Part shown: in pieces, positions 53,319-64,000 of the stretch
Numbering within the stretch: position 1 is the first letter of the stretch
How the letters are laid out: the number at the start of each line of letters is the position of its first letter
Assembly: GCA_036768485.1 (NCBI GenBank)
Contig: JAVLUZ010000812.1
Location: 124,001 to 188,000, forward strand
Direction of reading: 5' to 3'
Length of the DNA stretch: 64,000 nucleotides
Origin: Mermis nigrescens
Taxonomy: Eukaryota > Nematoda > Enoplea > Mermithida > Mermithidae
Translations under genes and position numbers: made by a program
The notes under the pieces: generated by a model
Databases searched by the model: none
Seen by the model: the letters and a program-made list of their open reading frames with translations, nothing else
Told to the model about the DNA's origin: nothing

Positions 53319-53504
53319 GCGTATAAGGAAGATGAAATTCGTCGAAGGTTCGTGCAAGAGCAATTAAACACGGATTACGATTCAACTACTTTTCGGGCCT
53401 ACGATGCGAATAAGATAAAGATCGGTGATCCTGTAATGACGAGGGTTTTCAATACATACCGGATGATGCATACAAAACAAACAGTAGAATATGTGAAAGA
53501 AGCA
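53319..53504 (+). CDS. MIOX: MIOX exon, N-terminal region
   Basis: The acceptor is ACTTGCTTAG and the donor is GTAAGT; 62 codons, phase 0 both sides. It encodes AYKEDEIRRRFVQEQLN, DSTTFRAYD, and VMTRVFNTYRMMHTKQTVEY then VKEA. FR.Y....VF.TY..MH..QTV..V is the N-terminal signature of MIOX. The leading charged stretch (KEDEIRRR) has no clear match and may vary in the family. Confidence 0.93.
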
Positions 53505-56500
53505 GTAAGTCAAGTTCATCAAACGACGTCGCTCTGGCGGGGCTGAACATTGACCCTTAAAAAGCCATTTTTAAGAAAAATAAAAAGCATGCCTACTTTC
53601 TATTACGGTAGGTCAAATGACGTTTGATTGCAATCTGTATGGGATCTATCCCATTCATTTCATAAGGGGTTGAGCTCCAGAATGGATACTGACCCCCTCT
53701 CCCAAAAAATGGCTGCGAGCAACCCTCCTCAGAATCGTTGATTTTCCGAAATCATAGAAATGTGTTTTTAAGCGTTTATAGTCAACGTTGACTCAGAAAC
53801 ATACATGCTCTTGGGAAGTTGACCCTAACCCCTACAATGGCTACTGACCCCTCAAATGTCTGCGATCTGCCCCTCCTTAATTGTCAGTTTTTCGCAAAAA
53901 TTGTAAAAGTACCTTTTTAGGCGTTTTTAAAATTTTTGGAAAATTTCTTAGGCGGGCTTGATACATATACAGCATAGGAATTATAGGGGGAAGGGGGAGG
54001 GGCCGGAAAATTTTTACAAAGTGCCTTTTTTGGCTTAAAAACGAGGGTACTAGTCAAAAACACTGTTTTTTGACGTTTCAGTCAATGCTCATTCTTTCTA
54101 GAGGATAAAAACGACAGAAAATGTTTTAAAAAAATTTAAAAATTGAGCATATTGAACAAAATATAGTCAAAAAACGTGTATATGGCGCTAAGCGCCGAAA
54201 ATTTGTAATTTTTTAGGCAAAGATGAGCTAAACGCTTAAAAAGGTGCGTTTTACAGCTTTAACCAACTTTAACGAAAAATCGACAATTCTGGGGGGTCAA
54301 ACTCTTCCCTCAGAACATGTATGGGCTTGACCCTTTAGAATTCCCATGCTGTACACGTGTGGTCTGTCTTCCTCCGATGTTACACCATCAGCATTCGCAA
54401 ACCTTGTAATTTGATCTTTCCTCCGCTGATGAATTGATTTACCTACTTTAAGAAATTTACTCTTCTGAATATGCACAATTCCTGACAAAATTAAAATTAA
54501 ATCACGTGAATAAGAATTGCATTACTAGTACACTGAATGAAAAAGCATACCTACTTGAAAATTTTAAAAAAACCAAATTATGCTTATTTTATGCCGACTG
54601 ATCTTTTCTTTTTAGAAAGAACGGTGGCTTGGGTTTGATCACGCAACACTTACGATTAGTGAGGCATTAGAAAAATTAAATACGGTCATTGACGAAAGCG
54701 ATCCCGACGTAAGTCCAAAAATGTTATCAGGTCTGCATACTTACACTTGACACGTTCTGTTAGAGTTTTATACGTAATACAATTATCACAGAATGAGAAT
54801 TTTATACATATACCAATTTGTTCAGAAATTGATGCAAAAACAATGAAATAAATTAACATTTTCAGTTGTCTATCTACATAATAAGCTTATCTATCCATAA
54901 TATTTCGCTACCTACATATATCAATGTAATGCGCACTTCATTTACATGAAGAGGATAGTATATCACAGAGTATTCAAATCAATGATCAATTTGCTTATAA
55001 ATTATAAAAGTAGTGTAAACAGAATTATTGATTTTTCGAAAAAAATCATGGTCAAAAAGTTCAGGCAGGGGGATGGAGGGGGAATTCGGACCCACTCTCC
55101 CAAAATTCAGAAAAATCGGAAAAATAGGACTTTTCAAACTTTATTTTGTGCTATTTTTGGCCTTTATGGGCTTATTCCTCCCAAAATTGGTGTTGGTCCC
55201 CCAAAAATATGACGGCCAGCTACATGCCTGCAAAAGCTTCGAATTTTCGGCGCCTCGCGTCGCGCCGCATTCTCTTGTGTTGACAATAGGCATTTTGTTC
55301 AATTTACTCAAATTGTTTTAAAAATTTTTCGTATTTTTTGTTGTAAAAAACAGCATTGTCTGACACGTCAAAAAACAGTGTTTTTTGATGTGTACTTGAC
55401 TTACCCATCGTCTTGGCCCAACAAGGCACTTTGAAAAATTCCCAGAATTCCCACGTTGTACATGTCTGGTTCATACGTGGGCAGCAAGAAAAATTCTGGG
55501 AGGGGGGTGCAAGATTTTTTTGAAGGTCAAAAAATGGCCTTAAAAATGGTGGTATAGCGATAAAAACACCATTTTTCGACGTTTCTCATCAAGCACTATC
55601 CATTGGCATCAAAAAATTGCGAAAAAAACGAAAAAAATTTTCAAAAATTGAATTCTGGGGGGGTATTTTGATTTCTGGGGGGGTATTTTGGTTTCTGGGG
55701 GTGCATACCCCCCAAACCCCACGCCCAGGTGTGGTCTGGCTACAACTTGTAATTTTTATTATCAAAATTATCACATTTTTAGTTGTGATGATTATGAGTC
55801 GTAAACGTAAAAATTAAGCTGTAAGGAAAACGATATTGACACATTTATAATTATGCAAATTCACTGAATGTTAGTTAAGCTCCATTTTGAAAATTGCATT
55901 TTTCTCAAAGACAGCCCTGCCGAATATCATCCATGCTTATCAGACGGCCGAAAGAGCCAGAGTTTTACATCCAGATTGTGAATGGCTTCACTTAACCGGA
56001 CTAATCCACGATCTGGGCAAAGTGATGGCTGCATGGGGTGAACCTCAGTGGTCAGTTGTTGGTGACACATATCCAGTCGGTTGTAAACCAGTCAAATCCA
56101 TAGTTTTTCGCGATTTTGGTACCTTTGACTCAAATCCGGATGGCAAAGATAATCGATACAAGTAAAATAGCCATGGTCATACATGAGCAGCAACAAAATT
56201 CTGGGAATGTGATGGGGCCTATTTGCCAAAAATAGCACCAAACATTTCATTTTGGGGGTCTATAGATTTTCGGGATTTCTTTCATATTCTGGAGGTCTAA
56301 TCCACGCATGGGCGTGGGGGTTCTGGACTCCCGAGAATCCGATGGACCCCCCAAATCGATAGACCCCCTGAATTGAATTTTTGGTGCTATTTTTGACAAT
56401 TTTGCCCCATCGGATCCCCCATCAGAATTTGGTCGCTGCCCATGTATGGTCTAGTCCCCTCAACCAGACCCCCACGCCCATGTGTGGCCATGATACTGGG

Positions 56501-59500
56501 ATACGGGTAGTACATGTTTTGTGCGATTTTGAATATAAAAAGTCAGCAATATTCAAATGAAACACTTTTAAAAATTATTTTAAAGCGAATACGGCTTATG
56601 TTTAGATTACGTATTTGATGCAGCTGAGGAATATTTTGCTAAATTAAAACGATTTGAAACTACTGAATTGAGTTGTTATTTCCGAAAAATGATAGCCAAA
56701 GATTTTAACAAGAACAAAATAATGGGAACGGGGCGATTGCCCTTGACAGGCATGGCTTAGCGAGATGAAGAATAAATATAGATACTTGCACATGTATTTT
56801 TCAAAGATTTTGTCAGCCTTTATTACAATTTTTTAATTTGCATCAGATAATTGAAAAAGTGTCAATTATGACTTTCCTGGTAGCCATGAATTTTTCTTAT
56901 ATAAATATATTTTTTGTATCTTACAAAAATTTTCGGATACAAACGAGTTATTTTGATATTTTTTAATCCAGCAGTTTGTGACACGGTAATTCTAAAAAGT
57001 TTTACATTGGTTTCCCACTATAAAAAATAGTTCGTTTTACAGCTGTTTTTTCGCTCTATGCACATGCAACAGATTTATTAAGAGTCTTCAGCTATTTGAC
57101 AGTCTAATACTTCCGAATTTTCTGTAATCTGAATGGGAGTCTTGCATATAAATAAAATTAAAGTCAAATACTGACAGCATAAGCGCATTTTTGTAAGCGA
57201 CATCTCTTTAAATTTCGAACTCTTAAGAAAAAGTTTGCACAAAAATGATGTCAGCTGGAAATACGTAGTGTAAATTTGTTTTTTAAATTTAAATAAAAAA
57301 TAAAAAAACCAAAAATAAATAAATAAAAATAATAGAAATAAATTTAAAAAAATAAAATGCCAAAAATACTTCAATAATGTCATTTACGCTTTAGTAAAAG
57401 GTTTTTCTTGTTTTTTTTCACTGACGAAAATTCTAGATCCGCCGTTAAAAATTTTGCCATCGTTAGTCAACGTTATTAAGCGGAGAATCTTAGTACAGCT
57501 CTAATTCATCAATTCAAAAGTCCTCACAAGATGCAATAACGTTTACGGTAATTATTTACATCATTGTTTGCCTCCCAGAAATGTGAATCTGAAAAATTAA
57601 GTTATTAGATTATGGCCGCTGTGCAGCTCTTAGGAGAGGAGTAAATTTGGTCGCAGATGTCAAGAACGACTCAAATATATGTAGGCTAGAAGTTTTTGAG
57701 GCAAAATGGCCTCAAAAACGGCTTAAACGCTATTGTGCGTCGTTATGAAAATATGTTAATCCACAGTTTTTGGTCAATTTCAAGCATTTGTTAAAAAAAA
57801 ATTTGATTTCTAACAACTGTTGACTTGTCTCATTCCCTCAGAAAATTTCCTACTTTCCCATATTTTTTATTTTTCCATTTCCCATTTCCTTTTCCAGAAT
57901 TTCCCAAACCCCGTGACGTGTGCTTCTAGCTCCTAAAGTCGTAGACATCTGCAACAGCTGCTTAATACGAATTTTTTTAGCACTGAGCTAGGCAAATATA
58001 GCAAGGGTTGTGGATTAGAAAACCTTCTCATGACATGGGGACACGACGAATATTTGTACCAAGTGCTGTCCAATCACAGAAGATGTTTATTGCCCGACGA
58101 AGCTCTCTACATCATTCGCTTTCATTCATTTTACCCATGGCACACTGGAAATGACTACTGGCATTTAGCAAGCGAGCGTGATTATCGCATGTATTCATGG
58201 ATAAAGAAATTCAAGTAGAAGCTAACATTTTTTCTGCTCAGAATGCAGTTTAGCATTGTAAGACCAATCATAGGTAGCGCGTTAGCGCGTACCTATAATA
58301 TACTTGGGTACCCCTAACACCTGTGCACCCCCTACAGCTATAACGGGACACTTCTGGAAGGTGCGGTTTTTTTAAAAGAAAGATAATAAAAAAATTCGCC
58401 GCCCTTGTTTTTTGTTTTTCTTGAAACTCGAAACTTATTGTGTAAAGAAGGTGTAAAGTTTTTGTGTAACGTTATAACATAAGACAAATTTTGGAACCTT
58501 TTTAAAATCGCAGCATGTGGACAACTGAGTGTCGAAGACTCAAACAATTGAACAGCATAGGATTATAGAGGGATGAATTCTACAGATGATAATTTTTTTG
58601 TTTTTTGAAATTCACATTAGTTCTCGAATGGCAGTGTAAAGAGTGCGAAAATCTGGGGATGAAAAAGCACTTTTTGGTCGAGTTTTCAACCTGCTTATGT
58701 CTGACACTAACTCCGCTCATGAGTTTTTTGAAATGTTTTCCGACAGAAATGTAGAGCTGATCAAGGGCTACATTGTGCATATAAGCAAAGTCTTCTACGC
58801 TCTATGGTGAGTTAAATCCTGGGGTTTAAAGTTTACACTCAAGTGGTGGTGTAAAAAGCGGATTTTAAGTAAGATTTCTCTGCCAAACTTTTCCGCTTAT
58901 GAGTCGGTGTAAATTGAAGACAGCATTAATAAAGTGCCTCTACAGGGGCTAAACATCGCAGCAAACCGCATTTAAAAAAACGCAATATTGAGTTATTTAT
59001 GGGGGTGTAAAGTTCGAAATCAGAGGTAAAAAATCGGCGAAAAAACACGTTTTTTCCGAAGTTTGATTAATAAATCATACCAAATAATTTTTGCAACAGA
59101 ATTTTGGCACACAGGAATGTACTACGATTTAAAAGCTACAAATTGTACCAAACCGAATTTCTTTAAACTCGATGGGGAGTTCGGTACGGAATTTTAAAGT
59201 TTACAGTGTTCTAAATGATGGAAAATACGTTTTTGTTGCTTTTTTGTTCGCCACTTTCTCCGTCCAGAAGTCGGGATAAGTCCAATAGAATAAAAATAAA
59301 GTGCTTTATATCGGGTGCATGTCAAAGCAAATTGTCTATGCATTAATATTTAGCGAGTAGTAAAGTCAAAAATTTGGTGTTTAAAGTGCGTTTCTGTCTT
59401 GTTTTTTCTGCCTGCTTCTCCGGTTATGAGTCAGGGACACGATTATCAAGTCTAGAAATGGACCAGGAACCAAATTTGATATGCCAGTCTGGCGCGTATG

Positions 59501-62500
59501 TTTACGCTCTACAGTGTTGTAAAGTGGTTAACACCTATTGTTAGTTTGCCCATAGAACATTATGGAGACTTAATTTTTTCATAAATATTAATCGTAATAT
59601 CGGAACAATATCAAAATTACGAATCTGACCAAAATCTTCTTTACACTAGGTGTTTACATGAAGTTTACACTACATATGTATTTATCTTCGTTTTTGAGCA
59701 TTCCAGAAACCTAATATTTTCCTGGAGTCTAGAAATTTTCAAAGAATCAAATGTGAGACGTCACGTAGGCGCGTTTGTTTACATCCAACAGTGATGTAAA
59801 GTGGTTTAAACTCATTGTTTATTTGTCCTCAGACCATTGTAGACATGCAATTTTTTCATAAATGTGATAATAATATCCGAGTTATATCAGATTTACAAAT
59901 CGGAATAAAATCCTCTTTACACTAGGCGGTTGTGCAAAGTTTACACTGCTAATTAATCTTCGTTCTAGAGCTTTGCAAAAACCTGAATTTTCTGCCGAAT
60001 TCTGAAAATGTACATGGAATCAAATAAGGGACGTCAGCTGTGCGCGTTTGTTTACACTCAACAGTGATGTAAAGTGGTTTACATCTGTGTCTATTTGTCC
60101 TTAAACCGTTATGGAGATGTAATTTTTTCATGAATGTTGATCGTAATATCCGAGTAATATCGAATTTACAAATCCGACTAAAATCTTCTTTACACTTGTT
60201 GCTAGTGGAAAGTTTACACTATATAATAAGCTTCATTCTAGAGCCTCGCGGTAACTTATTTTTTCCCTAAAGTCGTAAAATATATATGGAAACAGATGTG
60301 ATACGTCTGCTAGGGGCGCATGAAGAGTAGTGTAAAGTGATTAACACCTAATGTTAATTTGTTCTTAGAACATTATAGAGGTTTCATTTCTTAATAAATT
60401 CTGATCGTTATATCAGAGCAATATCGAAATAATTAATCCCACTAAATTTCTTTACACTCTTGTGTAAAGTTTAAAATGTAAATTAAGTTCAGCTCTAGAA
60501 AGTTTTGGAAGCATATTTCTTTACAGGATGTTCTACGTAACATAAGAATTACTAATCAGAATGTTTGTTTCTTCTACAACTAGTAGCTTTGTAAAGTTTA
60601 AACCATTCAATTATTAGTAGAACCGCACAGTAAATGAAATCTAGTATTGTATTTCCAAATCTTGCTAATTAAAAGTAGGGTACTAGCAAAGAAAAATGCT
60701 CCGATGGAACAAAAAAGGGGAATATACTTGGGATTGTGAATTATCGAGGATGTTAAAGGAGGGGAATAGGAAAAATCTCCCTATGTTATTTGCCAAAAAT
60801 CGCAAAAAATGTTAAAAATCAGACTTTCTCTAAACAATGCGAAAAATCGAAGTATATTCTGCGGCCTTTGAAAAATGTAAAAGTTTAGTAAACAATTGTT
60901 GTAGACATGTGTAAAAGAGTATCTACATAAGGTCTGTTGCACGTCAGCTTCCGTGTTTCCTACTGCTTTGAACCAACAATATCATCGATTGTCTTGAATG
61001 CATCGATATGTACTATTTCATTCAATTCGCTTAGCTACTGCATTGCTAATTCGCTGCTTTTTTCAATCATTTTTTGGTAATTTGAATATTGCTTGCACTT
61101 TGACACTTAGAATGGCTGTATCTGCTAAGTGACATGCTTAGTAATAATGAAATACGAACAACTTAATTATGATTTGTTAACAGCATTTCACTTTCAGTCA
61201 CATTATTAAGCAACTCAAACTTGAATGAAGTCTGCAAAAAGTTGCATTACGTAATATGCTTTTAAGATATTATGTCAATCAGAGAAAATTATTTTAAAAT
61301 AATACGTTTTTTCAGAGAACGCAGAATATACTTCGATTTTTTGCATTGTTTAAAGAAAGTCTGATTTTTAACATATTTTGCGATTTTTGGCATATAACAT
61401 AGGGAGATTTTTCCTAGTCCCCTCCTTTTACATCCTCGATAATTCGCAATCCCAAGTATATTCCCTTTTTCGTTCCATCGGAGCATTTTTCTTTGCTAAT
61501 TTAATAAATACTTATCCTGTTTTTTCTTTGATACGATATTTTTAGATATGCATGTTATTGTACCACAACACAGTGTGCCATGTTACCTGTTTAAAAGCAC
61601 CAATTGTCTTTCAGATTACTGACAAAGGTTCGGGCCTTTTCCGCAATTTTACCACCGCCGCGTTGTCAGATCAGTGGGCTGCTTATAATATAGCATCGTT
61701 TCAATAGGGGTATCAGCACTTGTTTGTCAACGGCTTGAACTTCGTTAATCCTACAACAAGAACCAACACTCAAAAATCGAGCTAACATTTATGGGAAAAA
61801 TGCGGTGGTAGTAAAATTGCTGAAAATGTCCAAAAGTTATTGATATATTACATTTTTATACATTATATTTTTTAAATATTTTCATATGGGTAATTCATAT
61901 ATATATATACCAGATTTGTCTATTATTTTTGCAAATTTACTGTTTAATTGACACTACAGAACACTTGGTTAATATTTAAACATTTTACAGCACTTTGTGC
62001 CGAAATATTAATTTTCTGTATCGCTTTTCTTTGCGATGCGCTAGAATTTAGTTAAATATTTTTTCAGAGTCAAGCTGGAATGAATTGTTGAGAAATCTTT
62101 GATAACTGAATTTCTATATGTGAGTTACAAATAAGATAAAATTGTTCCCGATTTTCATGCAATTTTTCTTCTGCTTGATGAGCTCGCCAAGAAGTACTCA
62201 AAAGTACCACTATTTTTGTCTATCTTCTAATGGTTATCAAGATATCTGTTCGAAATCCACGCCTCCCCCAATTCAGAAGACCAGATATGTGCCTGCAGGC
62301 AAGTAGCTGGCTTTATCTGAATTAGGAGGGACTCGAATTTTGAAGTCAAATATCTCAACAAATACTTGTAGACAGATAAAAATAGTGGTCTTTTTTTAGT
62401 GTTTATCAGCGAGCTTTAATTATTGGAGAAGAAGTAATTTGATAAAAATTTAATTATGGATCCATCAGCTCAAAAACATGCTAAAATCTATTCTAATGGT

Positions 62501-63320
62501 CTTTCTAATACGCTTCGAGAATTTTTAATTTTTTTTCTGGGGGACCCGCACAAAAAATACTCATACTTTCAAAATTTTAGGATGGGACTAGTCCTCCCTA
62601 TCCCCCCTGCGTGCGGGTGTGGGTAAAATCCGGAACGGACTTAGGACAAATGGGTAAAATCCGGACAATCAATCAGGACAATGTATTAGAAATGTAGGAT
62701 CGGACTGGCCGGGACCGGGCAAATTGGGTAAAATCCGGACAATCAATCAGGACAATGACAAAATCAAACAATGGGAGTGGGGTAGTTCCGGAACTAGGCG
62801 AGGGTGCCCAAAGGGGGCCTGATGGGGGTTCTATCCTGATTCTGTCATTGTTCTGATCGATTGTCCGGATCTCACCCATTTTCTCCCGGCCCGGCCAGTC
62901 CGACCCTACATATCTAATACATTGTCCTGATTTTGTCATTGTCCTGATTGATTGACCGGAATTTACCCAATTTGTCCGGTCCCGGCCAGTCGGACCCTAC
63001 ATATCTTATACATTGTCCTGATCTTTTCATTGTCCTGATTGATTGTCCGAATTTTACCCATTTGTCCTGAGTCCGGTTGCGGTCCCGCTTCAAGGTTTTA
63101 CCCATTCGTCCTGAGTCCGGTCCCGGTTCTGGATTTTACCTTTTCCCGCTACGTGCCTATGTGCCTGCATGCTTGCCTTTACTTCAGCCTTGCTTATTCA
63201 CTTTATTTCAGCACGTTTGATTTATATTCGAAAAATAGTCAAGTGCCAAAGATAGAAGAGCTGAAGGAATATTACGACTCGTTGATAGAGAAGTACACGC
63301 CCGGAAAATTGAAATTTTAA
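53319..63320 (+). CDS. MIOX: Myo-inositol oxygenase, five exons (short first exon not found)
   Basis: MIOX is the cytosolic di-iron enzyme that cleaves myo-inositol with oxygen to D-glucuronate, the first step of inositol breakdown. Exons 53319-53504, 54616-54708, 55911-56161, 57981-58214 and 63212-63320 join in phase to 290 codons plus stop, against about 285 for the whole mammalian protein, so only a few N-terminal residues are missing. All six iron ligands are seen: His in IIHAYQ, His-Asp in LIHDLGK, His in WGHDEY, His in IRFHSFYPWH and Asp in TFDLYS. The lysine of HDLGK that helps bind substrate is also kept. A polyadenylation hexamer lies at 63522. Introns hold MITEs and tandem repeats. 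Confidence 0.95.
53505..54615. other. MIOX intron with a family A repeat
   Basis: Besides the family A copy at 53945-54330 it carries C-run phrases (GACCCCCTCTCCC at 53691) of an unbounded repeat. No exon is seen. Confidence 0.5.
53945..54330 (+). repeat. Family A repeat copy
   Basis: Carries ACAGCATAGGAATTATAGGGGG, GTGCCTTTTTTGGC, TTTTTTGACGTTTC, TTGAACAAAATATAGTC, GGCGCTAAGCGCCG (54184-54197), AATCGACAATTCTGGGG and AGAACATGTATGGGC in the family order. Confidence 0.7.
54616..54708 (+). CDS. MIOX: MIOX exon
   Basis: The acceptor is TTCTTTTTAG and the donor is GTAAGT; 31 codons, phase 0 both sides. It encodes KERWLGFDHATLTISEALEK then LNTVIDESDPD. The (M)T..EA...L...(V/I)DESDPD stretch is diagnostic for MIOX and leads into the iron site. 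Confidence 0.95.
55062..55230. mobile_element. Family J hAT-type MITE
   Basis: Starts CAGGCAGGGGG and ends GGCCAGCTACATGCCTG; the body matches the copy at 20491-20668 (ATTCAGAAAAATCGGAAAAAT, TTGGTGTTGGTCCCCC). The flanks AAAAAGTT and CAAAAGCT are only roughly alike. Confidence 0.8.
55472..55733 (+). mobile_element. Family B MITE, TSD GTCTGGTT/GTCTGGCT
   Basis: Starts CATACGTGGGCAGCAAG, ends CACGCCCAGGTGTG; flanks agree at seven of eight bases. The left flank is the end of a reverse family A fragment, so B is the younger insertion. Confidence 0.88.
55911..56161 (+). CDS. MIOX: MIOX exon with three iron ligands
   Basis: The acceptor is TTTCTCAAAG and the donor is GTAAAA; phase 0 in, phase 2 out. 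It encodes TALPNIIHAYQTAERAR, WLHLTGLIHDLGKVMAAWGE, PQWSVVGDTYPVGC and SIVFRDFGTF. It contains the first His ligand, the HD pair and the GEPQW..VGDTFPVGC loop that lines the substrate pocket. Confidence 0.97.
56176..56485. mobile_element. Family C-like MITE, composite
   Basis: Starts CATACATGAGCAGCAACAAAATTCTGGG and ends CCACGCCCATGTGTG, with a second element-like end (CTGCCCATGTATGG) at about 56436-56450, so two related copies seem fused or nested. Flanking CCATGGT/CCATGAT is a near match. It starts 15 bases after the MIOX exon. Confidence 0.65.
56486..57980. other. MIOX intron, mostly plain
   Basis: No exon is seen. AAAATTCTAGATCCGCCGTTA at 57428-57448 is the inverse of the dispersed GTGGCGGATC motif. 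The rest is AT-rich, with an A/T-only run at 57280-57360. Confidence 0.45.
57981..58214 (+). CDS. MIOX: MIOX exon with two iron ligands
   Basis: The acceptor is AATTTTTTTAG and the donor is GTAGAA; phase 2 in and out. It encodes TELGKYSKGCGLENLLMTWG then HDEYLYQVLSNHR, LPDEALYIIRFHSFYPWHTG and MYSWIKKF. CGL(E/D)..LM(S/T)WGHDEY.YQV and M/IIRFHSFYPWH are invariant motifs carrying iron ligands. Confidence 0.97.
58800..60600. repeat. GTGTAAA-rich tandem repeat region
   Basis: The last part (about 59460-60500) has four diverged units; GTAAAGTGG or GTAAAGTGA recurs at 59520, 59796, 60069 and 60332, spacing 276, 273 and 263. Each unit has CATTATGGAGA-like, TTTTTTCATAAAT, GATCGTAATATCCGAG-like, ATCTTCTTTACACT and AAGTTTACACT. 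The part before 59460 has the same GTGTAAAG words less regularly. Confidence 0.8.
60686..61496. mobile_element. Family F element with long inverted arms, TA-flanked
   Basis: The arms (about 60686-60870 and 61312-61496) are inverted copies: GCAAAGAAAAATGCTCCG at the end, then CCTTTTACATCC inverse, CTAAACAATGCGAAAAATCG and GTATATTCTGC. TA lies on both sides (60684-60685 and 61497-61498). The unique middle of about 440 bp codes for nothing recognisable. Confidence 0.87.
62622..63148. repeat. GC-rich inverted repeat with TCCGGACAATCAATCAGGACAA-type units
   Basis: A left arm (62622-62765) with GGTAAAATCCGGACAATC, CAGGACAATG and CGGACTGGCCGGGACCGG is followed by a middle and by two or more inverted copies on the right (62826-63148: CATTGTCCTGATTGATTG, CCGGCCAGTCCGACCCTAC). 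It is a folded element with tandem units in its arms. The ends GTAAAATCCGGAAC and GGTTCTGGATTTTAC are inverse with a mismatch. Confidence 0.8.
63212..63320 (+). CDS. MIOX: MIOX last exon
   Basis: The acceptor is TTTATTTCAG; phase 2 in, TAA at 63318-63320. It encodes TFDLYSKNSQVPKIEELKEY then YDSLIEKYTPGKLKF. FDLY supplies the last aspartate ligand; YY..LI.KY.PG..(K/S)(F/W) is the typical C-terminus. Confidence 0.95.
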
Positions 63321-63521
63321 GTATTGTAAAGCGCCAAATAATTGCCTAAAAATGACTGAAAATTTTCTCAATCGTGTGTTTATAGTACATGACTTGTCTA
63401 AGCGAGAGTCAACCATAATTTTTTTCCAGAAGTTGAGTTTTTACGCTTCGTGATTTTGAAATTCTTCCAGTATTTTTTAAGCATGTCTTTCATTTTTATA
63501 TTTTTCTTCAATTGATTTATG

Positions 63522-63527
63522 AATAAA
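63522..63527 (+). terminator. Polyadenylation hexamer AATAAA for MIOX
   Basis: AATAAA about 200 bases after the MIOX stop, followed by TGTCACG and a T-rich stretch. It is a plausible 3' end signal in AT-rich DNA. Confidence 0.5.
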
Positions 63528-64000
63528 CAGTGTCACGAGCGGTAAACTTTTATTTTCTTTGCTTTGCTCGGTGGCGGATCCAGGATTTTTGTAAGGGGCT
63601 ATACCCAATTTTTCTCAAAGAATCGAAAAGAGGTCGAAAAATCCAATATCCAGACGAACGGTGTCTGTCGCCACTTTATGTTGTCTATTCTTATTCAAAA
63701 TCCATTTTAATGCATTTTTTAAATATTTTTTGCAAAACAGTGCCTGAATTTCGTTGACTTGAAACTTTCCGATATTTAGACAGATGTTAGAGATTGGATT
63801 ACTAACGTCAAAATTTTTTAGAGTTTATTTTAAAAATGGAAGGCTGACATATACAGGTAGTTGTTTGAATCCGGAAAAAATTCCTCTGCACAGAAAGAAA
63901 CATATGTCTGGTGCAAAAGATGATTCCTAAACCACAAGTAAATAAATGTAATAAATAGATCCGACGCTGAAAAAATTTAAGAAATTACGATAAACGATGG
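63528..64000. other. Downstream DNA with dispersed motif
   Basis: GGTGGCGGATCCAGGATTTT at 63570-63590 is the clearest copy of the dispersed GTGGCGGATC motif and is followed by GTAAGGGG, as at other sites. No gene is seen to the window end. Confidence 0.5.

Larger units (their letters stand above)
54709..55910. other. MIOX intron with family J and B elements
   Basis: Holds the family J copy (55062-55230), a worn reverse family A end (55240-55470, GCGCCTCGCGTCGCG hairpin relic) and a family B copy (55472-55733). No exon is seen. Confidence 0.55.
58215..63211. other. 5-kb MIOX intron full of repeats
   Basis: Holds the tandem repeat array (58800-60600), the family F element (60686-61496) and a GC-rich inverted repeat (62622-63148), with plain AT-rich DNA between. 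Near 62270-62330 a CAGATATGTGCCTGCAGGC palindrome sits between C-run and G-run edges. No extra exon is needed, as the flanking exons join in phase. Confidence 0.55.

Overview
The window looks like nuclear DNA of an animal, most likely an arthropod (perhaps a sap-feeding hemipteran; that rank is only an inference). It is AT-rich, its genes are split by introns with GT-AG borders, and most of the sequence is transposon debris. I found no bacterial-type operons, rRNA, or CRISPR arrays. Three host genes can be supported by exon-by-exon protein similarity recalled from the families.

Layout. (1) About 8.0-26.4 kb, plus strand: eleven exons of DIS3L2, the cytoplasmic 3'-5' exoribonuclease for uridylated RNAs. 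They cover the second cold-shock region, the RNB catalytic domain and the C-terminal S1 region. Splice phases agree throughout. The N-terminal exons lie left of the window or were not found. (2) About 34.4-37.8 kb, minus strand, possibly starting near 41.1 kb: BORCS5 (myrlysin), a subunit of the lysosome-positioning BORC complex. (3) About 53.3-63.3 kb, plus strand: MIOX (myo-inositol oxygenase), five exons with all six iron-binding residues; only a short first exon is missing.

Mobile DNA. A 3.5-kb non-LTR retrotransposon (2A-like motif, PHD-like finger, endonuclease, reverse transcriptase; 13-bp target duplication) and a 2.25-kb non-autonomous hAT element (8-bp duplication CCCAAAAG) both sit inside one older repeat at 1.4-7.6 kb. 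Beyond that the window is crowded with short inverted-repeat elements. Many have exact 8-bp target duplications and are therefore hAT-type MITEs; others are TA-flanked. The densest zone is 28-45 kb. Several elements are nested in one another or stacked at the same target. There is also a Foldback-like element with inverted tandem arrays (30.7-31.9 kb), a 404-bp near-perfect palindrome (39.85-40.25 kb), a 3-kb element with 84-bp terminal inverted repeats (45.7-48.7 kb) and tandem repeats rich in GTGTAAA (13.5-14.3 and 58.8-60.6 kb).

Repeat names used below (mine): A = about 400-bp repeat carrying a GCGCGAAGCGC hairpin; B = about 250-bp G-run MITE with CAYAYSTGGGC ends; C = about 160-bp relative of B; D = CAGTGTTTTTTTGTAC MITE; E = TAGTCTGTTTC MITE; F = GCAAAGAAAAATGCTCCG element; J = CAGGCACGC MITE. 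The three host genes have unrelated jobs (RNA decay, lysosome positioning, inositol catabolism) and show no sign of joint function; transposon insertion into introns and intergenic DNA is the main story.
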